A stretch of DNA of 49,612 nt from Lachnospiraceae bacterium (GCA_910575445.1 CAJTFW010000016.1:1-49612), one strand, 5' to 3'; shown: positions 27,826-36,460, numbered from the stretch's first letter. The notes: generated by a model from the letters alone, not told the origin. Translations and numbers: made by a program.

Positions 27826-28037
27826 GGGGGTAAATTATTCTTCCCAATTAATAAAACCTGCGGAATTTATCGCCTGCCTGGATTAATTCAATCGTTATTG
27901 CGGCAGTGGGGTATCCGTTTTGCCATTCTATAAGCAATAAATAATCTATGTAAAAATTACAGATATAAAATCAGACGCCTGATATAATGGAATCCAACAT
28001 AAAAACCTTGGAAAATAACAAGAACAGGAGGAAAAAA

Positions 28038-29342
28038 ATGTATAACAACATCAAAACCAAACGAATTCTTGCGAAGAACATCCTCGCCAGCAACGACACC
28101 TGGGCCACAGGCATCAACAACAACGATCTGCTGGTAGGCCCGGCTGGAGCTGGCAAGACCAGAGGCTATGTGGTGCCCAATATCCTCCACGCCCAGGACA
28201 ACCTGATAGTGGCCGACACCAAAGGGAACCTTCGCAGGCTGTATGGGGAGCATCTGGAAAAGAACGGCTACAAAGTCATGCATCTGGACTTTACGAACGT
28301 GGCTGAGACCCCCTGGGGCTACAACCCCCTGGCCTATATCCGAAAATGCCGGGACGTTGAACTCAACCAGAACGGGGACTACTACAATGAACAGGACATA
28401 AAAAAGCTGGCTCAGGCTCTTTGCCCGTGGATGAACGGTAAAGAACCCTTCTGGGATCAGGCGGCTCAGATGTATTTGGAGGCGATCATCCTCTTTATAA
28501 TGAACCTACTGCCCCGGGAGCAGCATAACCTGTACGAAGTGTACACCTTCCTTTCAAAAATGGGAACCGATGGACTGGAAGACATAATCGAGGAGGAGTG
28601 CACCACCCATCCTGACAGCGCTTTCGCACGCAAAATCGGGATGATCCGGCAGAACACAAAGGCAGAGAGAATGGATGCGAGCATCAAGGGAATCCTGGCT
28701 CAGCACCTGAACGTGGTGACCTACTCTGGCGTGAAGCGAATGTTTCGCATGAAGGAGCAGGTGGACATGAATGCTTTCCTGGAAGGAAAGACAGCACTGT
28801 TCCTGTCTGTCAGCGACTCCGACCGCAGCCAGGATGCCCTGATAAACCTCTTCTACACCCAGGCACTGCAGTATCTTATGACCGCAGCCGACAGGCAGCC
28901 GGACAGCCGCCTCCCCATTCCAGTGCGTTTCATCCTAGATGACTTCAGCACCAACACCGTGATTCCAGATTTCGATAAAATTATATCAGTAATCCGCTCC
29001 CGGGAAATCTATGTCAGCGTGGTCATCCAGAGTCTCTCCCAGTTAGAAGGCCTCTACGGTCACGCGAAGTCCCAGACCATCATCAACAACTGCGACCACT
29101 GCCTGTACCTGGGTGGCACGGACACTCAGACAGCCAAGTATTTCGCCGAAAAGTTCAACTGCCAGATCTCCACGGTTCTGAACCTGCCTCTGGACACCAT
29201 GTTCATCTTCGAGAGAGGCACTAAGCCGCGCAGGGTAAAGAAGTATGAGCTGGCTCAGGACGAAGTCTACCATAGCCTGATGGAATCTATAGAACGGATG
29301 CCGGCAGGAGCTAAAGCAGAGCCCAGAAAGGAGGCTATATGA
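28038..29342 (+). CDS. VirD4/TraG-like ATPase lacking a membrane anchor
   Basis: The 434-residue protein belongs to the type IV coupling protein family, which pumps DNA or protein substrates into a secretion channel. It has Walker A GPAGAGKT at residues 34-41, a VVPNIL-type segment, IVADTKGNL and Walker B VRFILDDFSTN near residue 300. Late motifs are VVIQSLSQLEGLYG, then INNCDHCLYLGG. Ordinary members carry an N-terminal membrane domain and reach about 600 residues; here it is absent, so the protein should be soluble. The start at MYNNIK is fixed by AGGAGG 7 bp upstream. No other T4SS genes are nearby. It overlaps the next gene by 4 bp (ATGA), implying a paired function. Confidence 0.88.
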   Translation: MYNNIKTKRILAKNILASNDTWATGINNNDLLVGPAGAGKTRGYVVPNILHAQDNLIVADTKGNLRRLYGEHLEKNGYKVMHLDFTNVAETPWGYNPLAYIRKCRDVELNQNGDYYNEQDIKKLAQALCPWMNGKEPFWDQAAQMYLEAIILFIMNLLPREQHNLYEVYTFLSKMGTDGLEDIIEEECTTHPDSAFARKIGMIRQNTKAERMDASIKGILAQHLNVVTYSGVKRMFRMKEQVDMNAFLEGKTALFLSVSDSDRSQDALINLFYTQALQYLMTAADRQPDSRLPIPVRFILDDFSTNTVIPDFDKIISVIRSREIYVSVVIQSLSQLEGLYGHAKSQTIINNCDHCLYLGGTDTQTAKYFAEKFNCQISTVLNLPLDTMFIFERGTKPRRVKKYELAQDEVYHSLMESIERMPAGAKAEPRKEAI

Positions 29343-30454
29343 GAGACGAGGATAGGATACTCCTGACAATGGAGGAACGTCTAAAACGGTCGTCAGGGTC
29401 TTTGGCGGCTTCGCCGGAGGCCGCTGCCAAACTGGTGGAACGGTTCTCCCGGATTCCCTCATTCCAGGTCTTCTTCGGAAAGCCTGATGTGGATGCCATG
29501 TATGGACTGACCGGAGAATTCTGGGATCATCCGGCTGTGGATATGGACAGCTACCATGGCTTCAGCCACAGCTTCCGTCTTGCGCTTGAGCACGACAACG
29601 ATTTCTTTCGGCTGTCCTCACTGGGCATGCCCATGGCAAAAAAGCTGGATCCCTACAAGCCAGTTTGGGGCGTCAGGATGAACAACGCCATAATCCTGTT
29701 GGGGCTGATGCTGCTGGATCATGCAAAGGGCAGCCTAAGACCCAAGAATATCTACCACTGTATGCGGATGACACTGGGACAGTACCTGGATGCTCTGGCG
29801 AATCTGGACTTTCAAAAAAATGAGAGACAGGATTCAAGCCGGGAGGAGTTTCAGATTTGGAGGGAAGCGCTCCTAAAGGACTATGGCGGATCCACCCCTC
29901 TGGTGAAGGCGCTGGCGGGCATCCTTGGGCGTTACATTACTGCCTGGCAGGAGTTCGACCATTTAGATCATATCATCCGCTGCATAGGCGCCCTCTCCTG
30001 CTATCTGGAACAGGAAGAGGCAGGGAGAACCCTTCCTCCGAAGGAAGCGGACAGAGTTCGGCATTTCCGGGAGGCACTCTGCCAGTACAGCCCTGAACTG
30101 GAGGGATGGGAACTGGTGGAAATGGACAAGCGGTACCTGGATCCCTACGGGTACTATTTCAACTTGGCTTATGAATATCCAGAGGATGTGCCAGATCCCA
30201 TCAGCAAGGACATCGCCCCAGGAACCCTGCGCAGCCAGATTTTCCTTTCTGAGCAAGATTACAGCCCCAAATCTCTTCTGGGACTGGCCGCCAAGTCACC
30301 TTCCCCGGATCTGCAGGCACTTCTGGAAAAATATGTCTGCAATAAGCGGCTGACATCCGCTATGAGGGAGATCAATATAGCGGTGATAAACCTGTTTGTC
30401 CTGTTTGTGGAGCCTTATCTGCGGATGGGGACATACTGCTACAAAAATCATTGA
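29339..30454 (+). CDS. Unknown 371-residue partner of the VirD4-like ATPase
   Basis: I do not recognise this soluble, largely helical protein. Near the N-terminus is the block MYGLTGEFWDHPAVDMDSYH. A relic of a second copy at 31944-32122 keeps the same GLTGEFW block, so it represents a gene family within this element. The gene starts within the stop codon of the VirD4-like gene (ATGA overlap), after GGAGG. No catalytic motif is obvious; the His/Asp-rich central part (EFDHLDHIIRCIGAL) has the flavour of HD-type helices but lacks a convincing HD motif. It may be a substrate adaptor for the ATPase (inference). Confidence 0.75.
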   Translation: MRDEDRILLTMEERLKRSSGSLAASPEAAAKLVERFSRIPSFQVFFGKPDVDAMYGLTGEFWDHPAVDMDSYHGFSHSFRLALEHDNDFFRLSSLGMPMAKKLDPYKPVWGVRMNNAIILLGLMLLDHAKGSLRPKNIYHCMRMTLGQYLDALANLDFQKNERQDSSREEFQIWREALLKDYGGSTPLVKALAGILGRYITAWQEFDHLDHIIRCIGALSCYLEQEEAGRTLPPKEADRVRHFREALCQYSPELEGWELVEMDKRYLDPYGYYFNLAYEYPEDVPDPISKDIAPGTLRSQIFLSEQDYSPKSLLGLAAKSPSPDLQALLEKYVCNKRLTSAMREINIAVINLFVLFVEPYLRMGTYCYKNH

Positions 30455-30479
30455 GAATAAGGAACCAATCACTTCCCGG

Positions 30480-30513
30480 CAACAGCCATAGCATGTGTGC
30501 TGCTGTGGCTGTT
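30480..30513 (+). terminator. Hairpin after the ATPase/partner pair
   Basis: AACAGCCA-AGCA pairs with TGCT-TGGCTGTT. The tail is only moderately T-rich, so termination is likely but not certain. Confidence 0.45.
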
Positions 30514-30794
30514 TCTGCCAAGTTTCATTCCCAGGTACAGTTCAAATAATCTGCACCGTTTAAACAGAATTATCCATTATAGCCCATCTTGCCTTGTCTG
30601 CACACTTGGCTCACTTAGAATCACTGGGGAAAGTGAAATTTCATAAGTCTTTTTCTCCAGGTACTCCCAGTCCTCATTATCAACCGATACGCTCCCACGC
30701 ATTGTTTTGCTCCTCATATTGGGATAACTATGGATGTGCGCGGGATTTCCCCATATGGCCATCCTAATACAATACTCGTAGCACATCAAAAAAT

Positions 30795-30813
30795 GTTTGT
30801 AAAATTTACAAAC
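30795..30813. promoter_or_regulatory. Perfect 19-bp palindrome upstream of the ClpP cassette
   Basis: GTTTGTAAAATTTACAAAC is a perfect dyad, followed by a T-run and a TATAAT box (about 30831-30836). It is positioned like a repressor-binding site upstream of the leader, the acidic peptide gene and clpP. Confidence 0.5.
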
Positions 30814-30863
30814 TGTTTTTTTAGAACTGATATAATAGTATCTACAAGACGCACATAGACAAC

Positions 30864-30985
30864 TGAATGACCGTCCGAAGAGGATCTTCTCCAGGGAAAT
30901 ACGCCGTAATGCCCGGATGGGCCAGCGTGTCAAGGGGAAGGGAAACGCCGTGAAACAATAGCGGCGGCTTCGGAGGAGAACGGCA
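30864..30985 (+). repeat. Leader repeat, copy 1
   Basis: This 122-bp leader shares three blocks in the same order with 42485-42598: TGAATGACCGTCC at its start, GGGAAAC-CCG in the middle and GG(A/G)GAGAACGGCA at its end. It lies between the TATAAT box and the acidic peptide gene, so it is probably transcribed as 5' leader RNA. No long open frame covers it. Confidence 0.6.
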
Positions 30986-31051
30986 CGGAAAAACCTATAG
31001 AAACAGAGGAATAAAAAACTCAAAAATTATGAAAACAGGAGGAAATGAAAA

Positions 31052-31174
31052 ATGGCTATTGATTGGGAATATTACCTTGACGCAGAGGGAGATGAGCTTC
31101 AAGACGCATATGACCTGGCGGTGGAAGAGGCAGAGGAGATGTTTGGATGGGACGAGGATTGGGACAACGATTGA
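31052..31174 (+). CDS. 40-residue acidic peptide
   Basis: The frame has ATG preceded by AGGAGG at 9 bp. The product is extremely acidic and Trp-rich: MAIDWEYYLDAEGDE at the start and FGWDEDWDND at the end. It is placed between the leader repeat and the ClpP gene in the same orientation. The composition suggests an inhibitor, adaptor or DNA-mimic-like peptide (inference). I know no family for it. Confidence 0.65.
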   Translation: MAIDWEYYLDAEGDELQDAYDLAVEEAEEMFGWDEDWDND

Positions 31175-31243
31175 TGGAATGGAGAAATGCAATCAGGTTT
31201 CCCGGGAAACAGGACATATGGAAAAAGAAAGGAGAAAGCTAAC

Positions 31244-31837
31244 ATGTACAATCTAAACGAGGCAAGAATCATCAGGGAATCATCCTACGGCTACCACCTC
31301 ATCCCGATTCAGGATGAGATGCTGTCCCACCGGGAGGTGGAACTGGTCGGGGAAGTGGACGCGAACACAGTGAATACTCTCATCCGGCAGCTGCGCTATC
31401 TGCAGTGCGAAGATCCAGAGGCACCAATCACCCTTTACATCAACAGCCCTGGCGGCAGCGTGGACAGCGGTATGGCGCTCTACGATGTGATGCAGGCAGT
31501 GAGCTGCCCTGTTCGGACTGTCTGTGTGGGTCTGGCGGCCTCCATGGCGGCTCTGCTCTTTGTCTCAGGCACAGAGCGCGACATGCTGCCCCACAGCCGT
31601 CTCATGATTCACGACCCGCTGATTGTTCAGACCGGCGGCAGCGCCCTGAAGCTGAAAGCGGTCAGTGATGATCTGATGGAAACCAGACAGATCATCGCCA
31701 GGGTCATCGCAGAGCATTGCGGCAAGAGCATGGAGGAAATTCTGGCAAAGACCGCAAACGATTGCTACTTTCGGGCGGAGGAGGCAGTTAAATTTGGGCT
31801 TGCTGACCACATTATCACAAGCCTTGCAGATAAATGA
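31244..31837 (+). CDS. ClpP-type serine peptidase (accessory copy)
   Basis: This 197-residue Clp protease proteolytic subunit homologue normally forms a 14-mer chamber fed by a Clp ATPase. The catalytic Ser100 is in GLAASMAA, the His123 in SRLMIHDPL and the Asp in TANDCYF. The oxyanion segment INSPGGSVDSG is intact. The start at MYNLNE is set by AGGAG 9 bp upstream. No ClpX/ClpA partner is in the window. It sits in a mobile-looking cassette after the acidic peptide, so it is unlikely to be the housekeeping ClpP. Confidence 0.9.
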   Translation: MYNLNEARIIRESSYGYHLIPIQDEMLSHREVELVGEVDANTVNTLIRQLRYLQCEDPEAPITLYINSPGGSVDSGMALYDVMQAVSCPVRTVCVGLAASMAALLFVSGTERDMLPHSRLMIHDPLIVQTGGSALKLKAVSDDLMETRQIIARVIAEHCGKSMEEILAKTANDCYFRAEEAVKFGLADHIITSLADK

Positions 31838-31870
31838 TTCCGCGGCAAACAGAAATCCGATACAGCACAT

Positions 31871-31896
31871 CCCGGCAGCCGCAGATGGCTGCCGGG
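31871..31896 (+). other. GC-rich hairpin after clpP
   Basis: CCCGGCAGCC and GGCTGCCGGG are perfect complements with a 6-base loop. No T-run follows, so it may stabilise or attenuate the clpP transcript rather than end it. Confidence 0.55.
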
Positions 31897-31943
31897 AAAG
31901 CAGGAGGTGCCCCAAACCAGGCGGAGTATGAAAAGGAGGCTTT

Positions 31944-32122
31944 ATGAGAAACATGGAAAGAGCGATCCTGCCGCCACAAGGCTGGTGCAGAAGCTTTATG
32001 GTATACATACGGCATATTTGTTCTGCAAAAGTGCGAGCAAGGACATGATGGAAGGGTTGACTGGCGAATTCTGGGCCTGCTTGGAGAATTTCAATTCGGT
32101 TTGCATAGCATTTCTCCAGTAA
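31944..32122 (+). pseudogene. Frameshifted relic of a paralogue of the 371-residue gene
   Basis: The start region repeats that of the gene at 29339: GGAGGCT(T/A)TATGAGA, then MRNMERAIL versus MRDEDRILL. After about ten codons the frame must shift, and the next frame reads DPAATRLVQ and then MMEGLTGEFW, matching SPEAAAKLVE and MYGLTGEFW of the intact protein. Only about 60 of 371 residues remain before a stop. The remaining 180 bp to the next repeat hold no gene. Confidence 0.7.
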
Positions 32123-32301
32123 TGCGATCAGATCATTATTACGGTTTTCTGTATGCACACTTTCAATCAGCACTGACTCCGGGAATAATCAATAACCGAT
32201 ACCTGAAATACTTGCAAAATCTTGAATATCCCGTCAATATCCCGGGCCGAGCAGTTATTTATTCTTACAAATTTCCCACCTCTTATAATCAAGCATAAAC
32301 T

Positions 32302-32558
32302 CCGCTGTTGCCTCTGACATTTCAGATATGACCCCTCCATCGTAGATCGTTTGTATAGCAAACAGGGTATTTTCATCGTATGTAACCATAATCTTGTTAA
32401 ACTCAGAATCATTCCCACTTCCGGGACCCACTATGATGTCACCGCCATTATCTGACCTTGCCGTAATGGCCTCTATCACGGTAAGCTGTCCATCCTTCAG
32501 CTCTTTGATATCCCCTTCCAGATTAGGAGTACTGTCCACCTATTTTGCAGATGTGCCA
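32302..32558 (-). pseudogene. 257-bp direct repeat, copy 1: lipoprotein gene fragment
   Basis: This DNA is about 95% identical, without gaps, to 35652-35908 (roughly a dozen differences by eye). It encodes part of an exported-protein-like domain (EGDIKELKDGQLTVIEAI, then FNKIMVTYDENTLFAIQT). An in-frame TAG precedes VDSTPNLEG, and downstream the frame runs into unrelated sequence, so it is broken at both ends. It lies just before the BlaI-type promoter. Confidence 0.8.
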
Positions 32559-32594
32559 ATAGAGACTGTCCGATATCTTTATGAATTTTTTCTT

Positions 32595-32614
32595 AACACT
32601 ACTGCAGTAGTGTT
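32595..32614. promoter_or_regulatory. BlaI-type operator
   Basis: AACACTACTGCAGTAGTGTT is a perfect 20-bp palindrome with the TACTGCAGTA core expected for BlaI/MecI-family dimers. It overlaps the -35 element of the promoter that reads into the regulator gene. Confidence 0.85.
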
Positions 32615-32641
32615 GACAGCCCGATAAGAAAGGTGTAATGT
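32613..32641 (+). promoter_or_regulatory. Promoter of the BlaI/BlaR1-type pair
   Basis: TTGACA and TAATGT are separated by 17 bp. The first two bases lie within the operator palindrome, so repressor binding would exclude polymerase. Confidence 0.8.
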
Positions 32642-32686
32642 TTAACCAAGCAGAAACTACTACAGTCTTATAGAAGGAGGATTAAA

Positions 32687-33046
32687 ATGGATATTAAACT
32701 TTTCGATTCAGAATTGAAAGTAATGTGTGTACTTTGGAATGAGGGCGATACCACGGCAAAACATATATCTGATGTTCTGAAAAAAGAAATTGGCTGGAAC
32801 ATGAATACCACCTACACACTGATAAAAAGATGTATCAAGAAAGGGGCGATTGCGCGTTCTGAACCAAATTTCATGTGCCATGCCCTTATTCCCAAAGAAG
32901 AAGTACAGGAAGCAGAAACAAATGAATTGATTGACAAGATTTATGACGGTTCCGTTGACAAACTGTTTGCAGCCCTGTTAGGCAGAAAAAAGCTCTCCGC
33001 TGAACAGATTCAGAAGCTCAAACAGATTGTGGAAGATTTGGAATGA
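32687..33046 (+). CDS. BlaI/MecI/CopY family repressor
   Basis: The 119-residue winged-helix repressor has DSELKVMCVLWNEGDTTAKH and the recognition helix region WNMNTTYTLIKRCIKKGAI typical of BlaI/MecI. The C-terminal half forms the dimerisation domain, where BlaR1-type proteases cleave. AGAAGGAGG precedes ATG. It is followed 10 bp later by the membrane protease gene, the canonical pairing for cell-envelope stress or beta-lactam responses. No beta-lactamase gene adjoins it directly. Confidence 0.92.
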   Translation: MDIKLFDSELKVMCVLWNEGDTTAKHISDVLKKEIGWNMNTTYTLIKRCIKKGAIARSEPNFMCHALIPKEEVQEAETNELIDKIYDGSVDKLFAALLGRKKLSAEQIQKLKQIVEDLE

Positions 33047-33056
33047 GGTGGTGTAA

Positions 33057-35261
33057 ATGAATTTACTGCAAATGAGCTTTTCGGGGGCTGCTTTCATTAC
33101 TGCAGTAGTGCTTATCCGTGCGGTGGCAATCCATAAACTGCCGAAAAAGACTTTTCTTGTTTTATGGGAATTGGTGATGTTAAGACTGCTTATCCCGTTT
33201 TCAATTCCGTCTATGTTCAGTATTTATACGTTGATAACTCACAGCATATCTTCTACAACCTTGCCGGAAGTTGGAACAAATTATAACATTCCCACTATGC
33301 AAGGGCTGTTTGTTACAACACAGGGAGCAGTACAGTCGCCAGCGGATATTTCACCATCTGTTTCCATGTGGTTTCTTGTATGGTGTGCAGGAATCATACT
33401 TACCACATTGTTTTTCGTAATATCTTATTTGCGTTGTCTGACTGAATTTCGGACAGCTTTACCCGTCCACAACCATTATATAGAAAAGTGGCTGGCAGAA
33501 CGCCCATTGAAACGTCCAATTTTGGTAAGGCAATCTGATAGGATTTCCTCCCCATTAACTTATGGCATTTTTCGTCCTGTTATTTTAATACCGAAAAAAA
33601 TGGACTGGAACAACGAAAAGCAACTGCAATATGTTCTCTCACATGAGTATGTGCATATCTATCACTATGATACTGTCACAAAGTTGATTGCGACACTTGC
33701 TCTTTGTATTCATTGGTTCAATCCTTTTGTGTGGGTGATGTATCTTCTTTTTAACCGTGATATAGAACTGGCTTGTGATGAAAGCGTGATACGGCAATTT
33801 GGAGAAAAATCAAAATCTGCCTATTCGCTGATGCTTATCAACATGGAAGCAGCAAAAAGCGGGCTATTGCCATTTTGTAACAACTTTAGTAAAAATGCCA
33901 TCGAAGAAAGGATTACAGCGGTTATGAAAATTAAAAAGACCTCACTACTTGCAATTTGTATTGCTGCAATACTCATTATTGGTGTAACTACTGCTTTTGC
34001 CACTTCCGCAGCGGGCAACAGCAAAGAAAAAAATACTGTTCATGACACAGATTTTTCTGATGAAGAATTTGATAAATTGCTTGCCTTACAATTTGACGGT
34101 TACGAAGATATGAGTGTTTCAGAATTTCAAAGCAAAGTATGGGAATTAACAGACACGAAAGAATATCGTAATTTGTTGGAGAGGTTCTCTCAAAATACTA
34201 CTCTATATGAGCAAAAGGACAGTAATGAGGTTGCGTCTTTTCTGTTTTACACATTAGAACCCCTCACAGCTGAAAAGTGGCAGACACGGGATTTTGGAGG
34301 AGGCATAACAACTGATTATCCCGATGCTTCTGATAATGCCATGCTGGAATTTGTTTTTAGCCTTACCATTCAAAATGCTGATACCCTTACTGTCGGTGAG
34401 TACAATGTTGCACGTTTGGGCGTTGCGAGCGGGTTACAAAATATCTTACAAGGCAAAACGAAAGAACAGTTACAGAATAATTCATTTATGCAGGAAGCAA
34501 TCCAAGCTGAAATCGAAAAACTGAATGGGCAATGGAATACAGATAAACTGCAAATTTCCGTGGATTATTCCTATATGCCCCTTTTGGAACTGGACGCTGG
34601 AAAGAGCGAACAGGAAAACATACAGCAAGAACAGGAGCACCGGGAATATCCAAATGGCACAGAGGAAGATTACCGTTCTTTATTGAATTTGAAAACAGCC
34701 AATTACCAAAACATGCCAGTTGCAGATTTTAACATGGATTTACTGGAATGGGCAAATGAAAGTTATGAACGAATGGAACGGATCAATGTTGATACTGCCC
34801 ATCAGGATTTTTCCGTGAACCTAAACAGTGACGAGCTTTCTTTTGTATCATTAACCACATGGCTTTCGGGAGTGGAAAATGGAAAATATGTGCAAAGTAT
34901 TAACACGGGACGGAAAGAGGAAGACCCTATCCATAATCAATATCTTCCGTCAAAAACAGCGGAAGAAAACGGATACGGTGCATGGTGTGATTTGTTCTAC
35001 CAATTTTCCTATCATATCGCAGACAAAAAGACGCTTACTGTTGGAGAACGTGACGATTGTATCGGCAATATGATGAACAAGATACAGGATTTTTGGAACA
35101 GAACAGATATGGAAGAAATGTTAAGTATGACAGAAGATGATATTGTAAGTAAGCTACAAGAAATTGCAGCAAAATACAGTAATGCCAACATAACAATTAC
35201 AATTCGTGAAGATTCTGTGGGTTTTGAGAAAATGGACGAACGAAACAGGGAATTTGATTAA
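33057..35261 (+). CDS. BlaR1/MecR1-type M56 membrane metallopeptidase with unusual sensor domain
   Basis: This is a 734-residue signal-transducing protease. The N-terminal 320 residues hold four or five membrane spans and the M56 zinc site: HEYVH near residue 195 and ELACDE about 45 residues later. In true BlaR1 the outer domain is a penicillin-binding sensor. Here residues 330-734 lack SxxK-type motifs and instead contain two copies of a pattern (LLALQFDGYEDMSVSEF and LLNLKTANYQNMPVADF), each followed by a long mixed domain. The signal is therefore probably not a beta-lactam acylation event. It is co-transcribed with the repressor gene. Confidence 0.88.
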   Translation: MNLLQMSFSGAAFITAVVLIRAVAIHKLPKKTFLVLWELVMLRLLIPFSIPSMFSIYTLITHSISSTTLPEVGTNYNIPTMQGLFVTTQGAVQSPADISPSVSMWFLVWCAGIILTTLFFVISYLRCLTEFRTALPVHNHYIEKWLAERPLKRPILVRQSDRISSPLTYGIFRPVILIPKKMDWNNEKQLQYVLSHEYVHIYHYDTVTKLIATLALCIHWFNPFVWVMYLLFNRDIELACDESVIRQFGEKSKSAYSLMLINMEAAKSGLLPFCNNFSKNAIEERITAVMKIKKTSLLAICIAAILIIGVTTAFATSAAGNSKEKNTVHDTDFSDEEFDKLLALQFDGYEDMSVSEFQSKVWELTDTKEYRNLLERFSQNTTLYEQKDSNEVASFLFYTLEPLTAEKWQTRDFGGGITTDYPDASDNAMLEFVFSLTIQNADTLTVGEYNVARLGVASGLQNILQGKTKEQLQNNSFMQEAIQAEIEKLNGQWNTDKLQISVDYSYMPLLELDAGKSEQENIQQEQEHREYPNGTEEDYRSLLNLKTANYQNMPVADFNMDLLEWANESYERMERINVDTAHQDFSVNLNSDELSFVSLTTWLSGVENGKYVQSINTGRKEEDPIHNQYLPSKTAEENGYGAWCDLFYQFSYHIADKKTLTVGERDDCIGNMMNKIQDFWNRTDMEEMLSMTEDDIVSKLQEIAAKYSNANITITIREDSVGFEKMDERNREFD
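33096..33112. promoter_or_regulatory. Operator-like palindrome inside the BlaR1-type gene
   Basis: ATTACTGCAGTAGTGCT repeats the core of the operator at 32595-32614 (12 contiguous identical bases, ACTGCAGTAGTG). It lies about 40 bp inside the reading frame. A second binding site could act as a roadblock. Confidence 0.45.
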
Positions 35262-35556
35262 CAGTAACCGTTGTCAGATAACAATATCCGTCTGCCTCAT
35301 GTGGAAGAAAGGGGGAAGCATCTATGCTTTGGACAGAAGCAGGTATTGGCTGGTTCTAAGTCATCATGAGGCGTGGTATCAAAAAAATGGATATACTCCT
35401 TCACATGCTTCGGCATTAATTTTTTAATCTCAATAATTTTACTCTGCCAATTTATCTTAGAGCTGATACATGGTTACAGATGTTCCCGTCCAGTTCAACG
35501 ATCTCGGAAGTGCCATCATTTGCAATACTGTTTCGAAGTACGGCGTATACCTTTGT

Positions 35557-36055
35557 TCAGTCCACTTTTACAATACAAATCTGGGTTGCTTTCAGTCCGC
35601 TGTCGGAAGAACTTCCCCATACCTGAATAAACTGACCGGATGCCAGGTCTGCCGCTGTTGCCTCTGACATTTCAGATATGTCCCCTCCATCGTAGATCGT
35701 TTGTATAGCAAACAGGGTATTTTCATCGTATGTAACCATAATCTTGTTAAACTCAGAATCATCCCCGCTTCCGGGACCCACTATGATATCACCGCCATTA
35801 TCTGACTTTGCCGTAATGGCCTCTACCACGGTAAGCTGCCCATCCTTCAGCTCTTTGATATCCCCTTCCAGATTGGGATTACTGTCCACCCATTTTTTAG
35901 ATGTGCCAGACGTGCTTTGGCTTTGTGCTTTTGGCTGTTCTTTCTGCGTGCTGTCTGTTCCCTGGCTGCTGCTTTCACCGGATTGCGCTTCTGGTGACTC
36001 TGGTTCATTCCCGGTGTCGGTTCCTTCTGAGTAGAACGGATTTTGCGGACATTCA
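35557..36055 (-). pseudogene. 257-bp direct repeat, copy 2, in a truncated lipoprotein-like gene
   Basis: The minus-strand frame reads a Ser/Thr/Glu/Gln-rich linker (QNPFYSEGTDTGNEPESPEA, then SSQGTDSTQ), then KKWVDSNPNLEGDIKEL and a folded domain ending FIQVWGSSSDSGLKATQI. The linker resembles those after bacterial lipoboxes, but no start codon or signal peptide remains; the frame runs into DNA antisense to the TnpV gene. It is a 5'-truncated exported-protein gene. Bases 35652-35908 are the repeat shared with 32302-32558. The gap 35262-35556 holds no convincing gene. Confidence 0.7.
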
Positions 36056-36085
36056 AAATAAAAAAGAATGTGGAGGTAACAAACA

Positions 36086-36460
36086 ATGGCAAAGACGATT
36101 TTTGAGGAACTGGGCGGCAGATACGAGCGGCAAGGCGATTACTTAATACCGTGCTTAACCGTACCCGCCGAAGAAGAACAGCCGATAGGCACATGGGGAC
36201 AGCGACATCTGGATTATCTGAAGCAATACCGAAAGGTTACATACACCCATCTTCTCACAAGCGGCAGGCTCAACGCTTACCTTGCCGACATCGACAAACA
36301 GGCGCAGGAACGCTTTGAAAGGCTCATAGAGGGCATGAAACAGGCACAGGGCATAACGGAACGCCTAAAGGAAGAAAACGCCTTAGAATGGGCAGGGTGG
36401 CTTAATAACATAAGAGCTTGTGCGAGGGAGATTATAGAACAAGAATTGATTTTTGTATAG
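36086..36460 (+). CDS. tnpV: Transposon-encoded TnpV family protein
   Basis: The 124-residue protein matches the TnpV family found in clostridial integrative elements. It starts AKTIFEELGGRYERQGDYL and continues GTWGQRHLDYLKQYRK and INNIRACAREIIEQELI-like segments. Function is not established. GGAGG lies 9 bp ahead of ATG. It marks the left side of the mobile-element debris. Confidence 0.88.
   Translation: MAKTIFEELGGRYERQGDYLIPCLTVPAEEEQPIGTWGQRHLDYLKQYRKVTYTHLLTSGRLNAYLADIDKQAQERFERLIEGMKQAQGITERLKEENALEWAGWLNNIRACAREIIEQELIFV

Noticed and set aside
30577-31023. 148-codon minus-strand frame
   Set aside because: It covers the palindrome and leader repeat, has a composition typical of non-coding translation, and only its last 60 codons look protein-like. 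I saw no family or ribosome site.
35326-35427. Possible tiny genes (MLWTEAGIGWF and a neighbouring 17-codon frame)
   Set aside because: A fair ribosome site precedes the first, but the products are too short and unconserved-looking to call.
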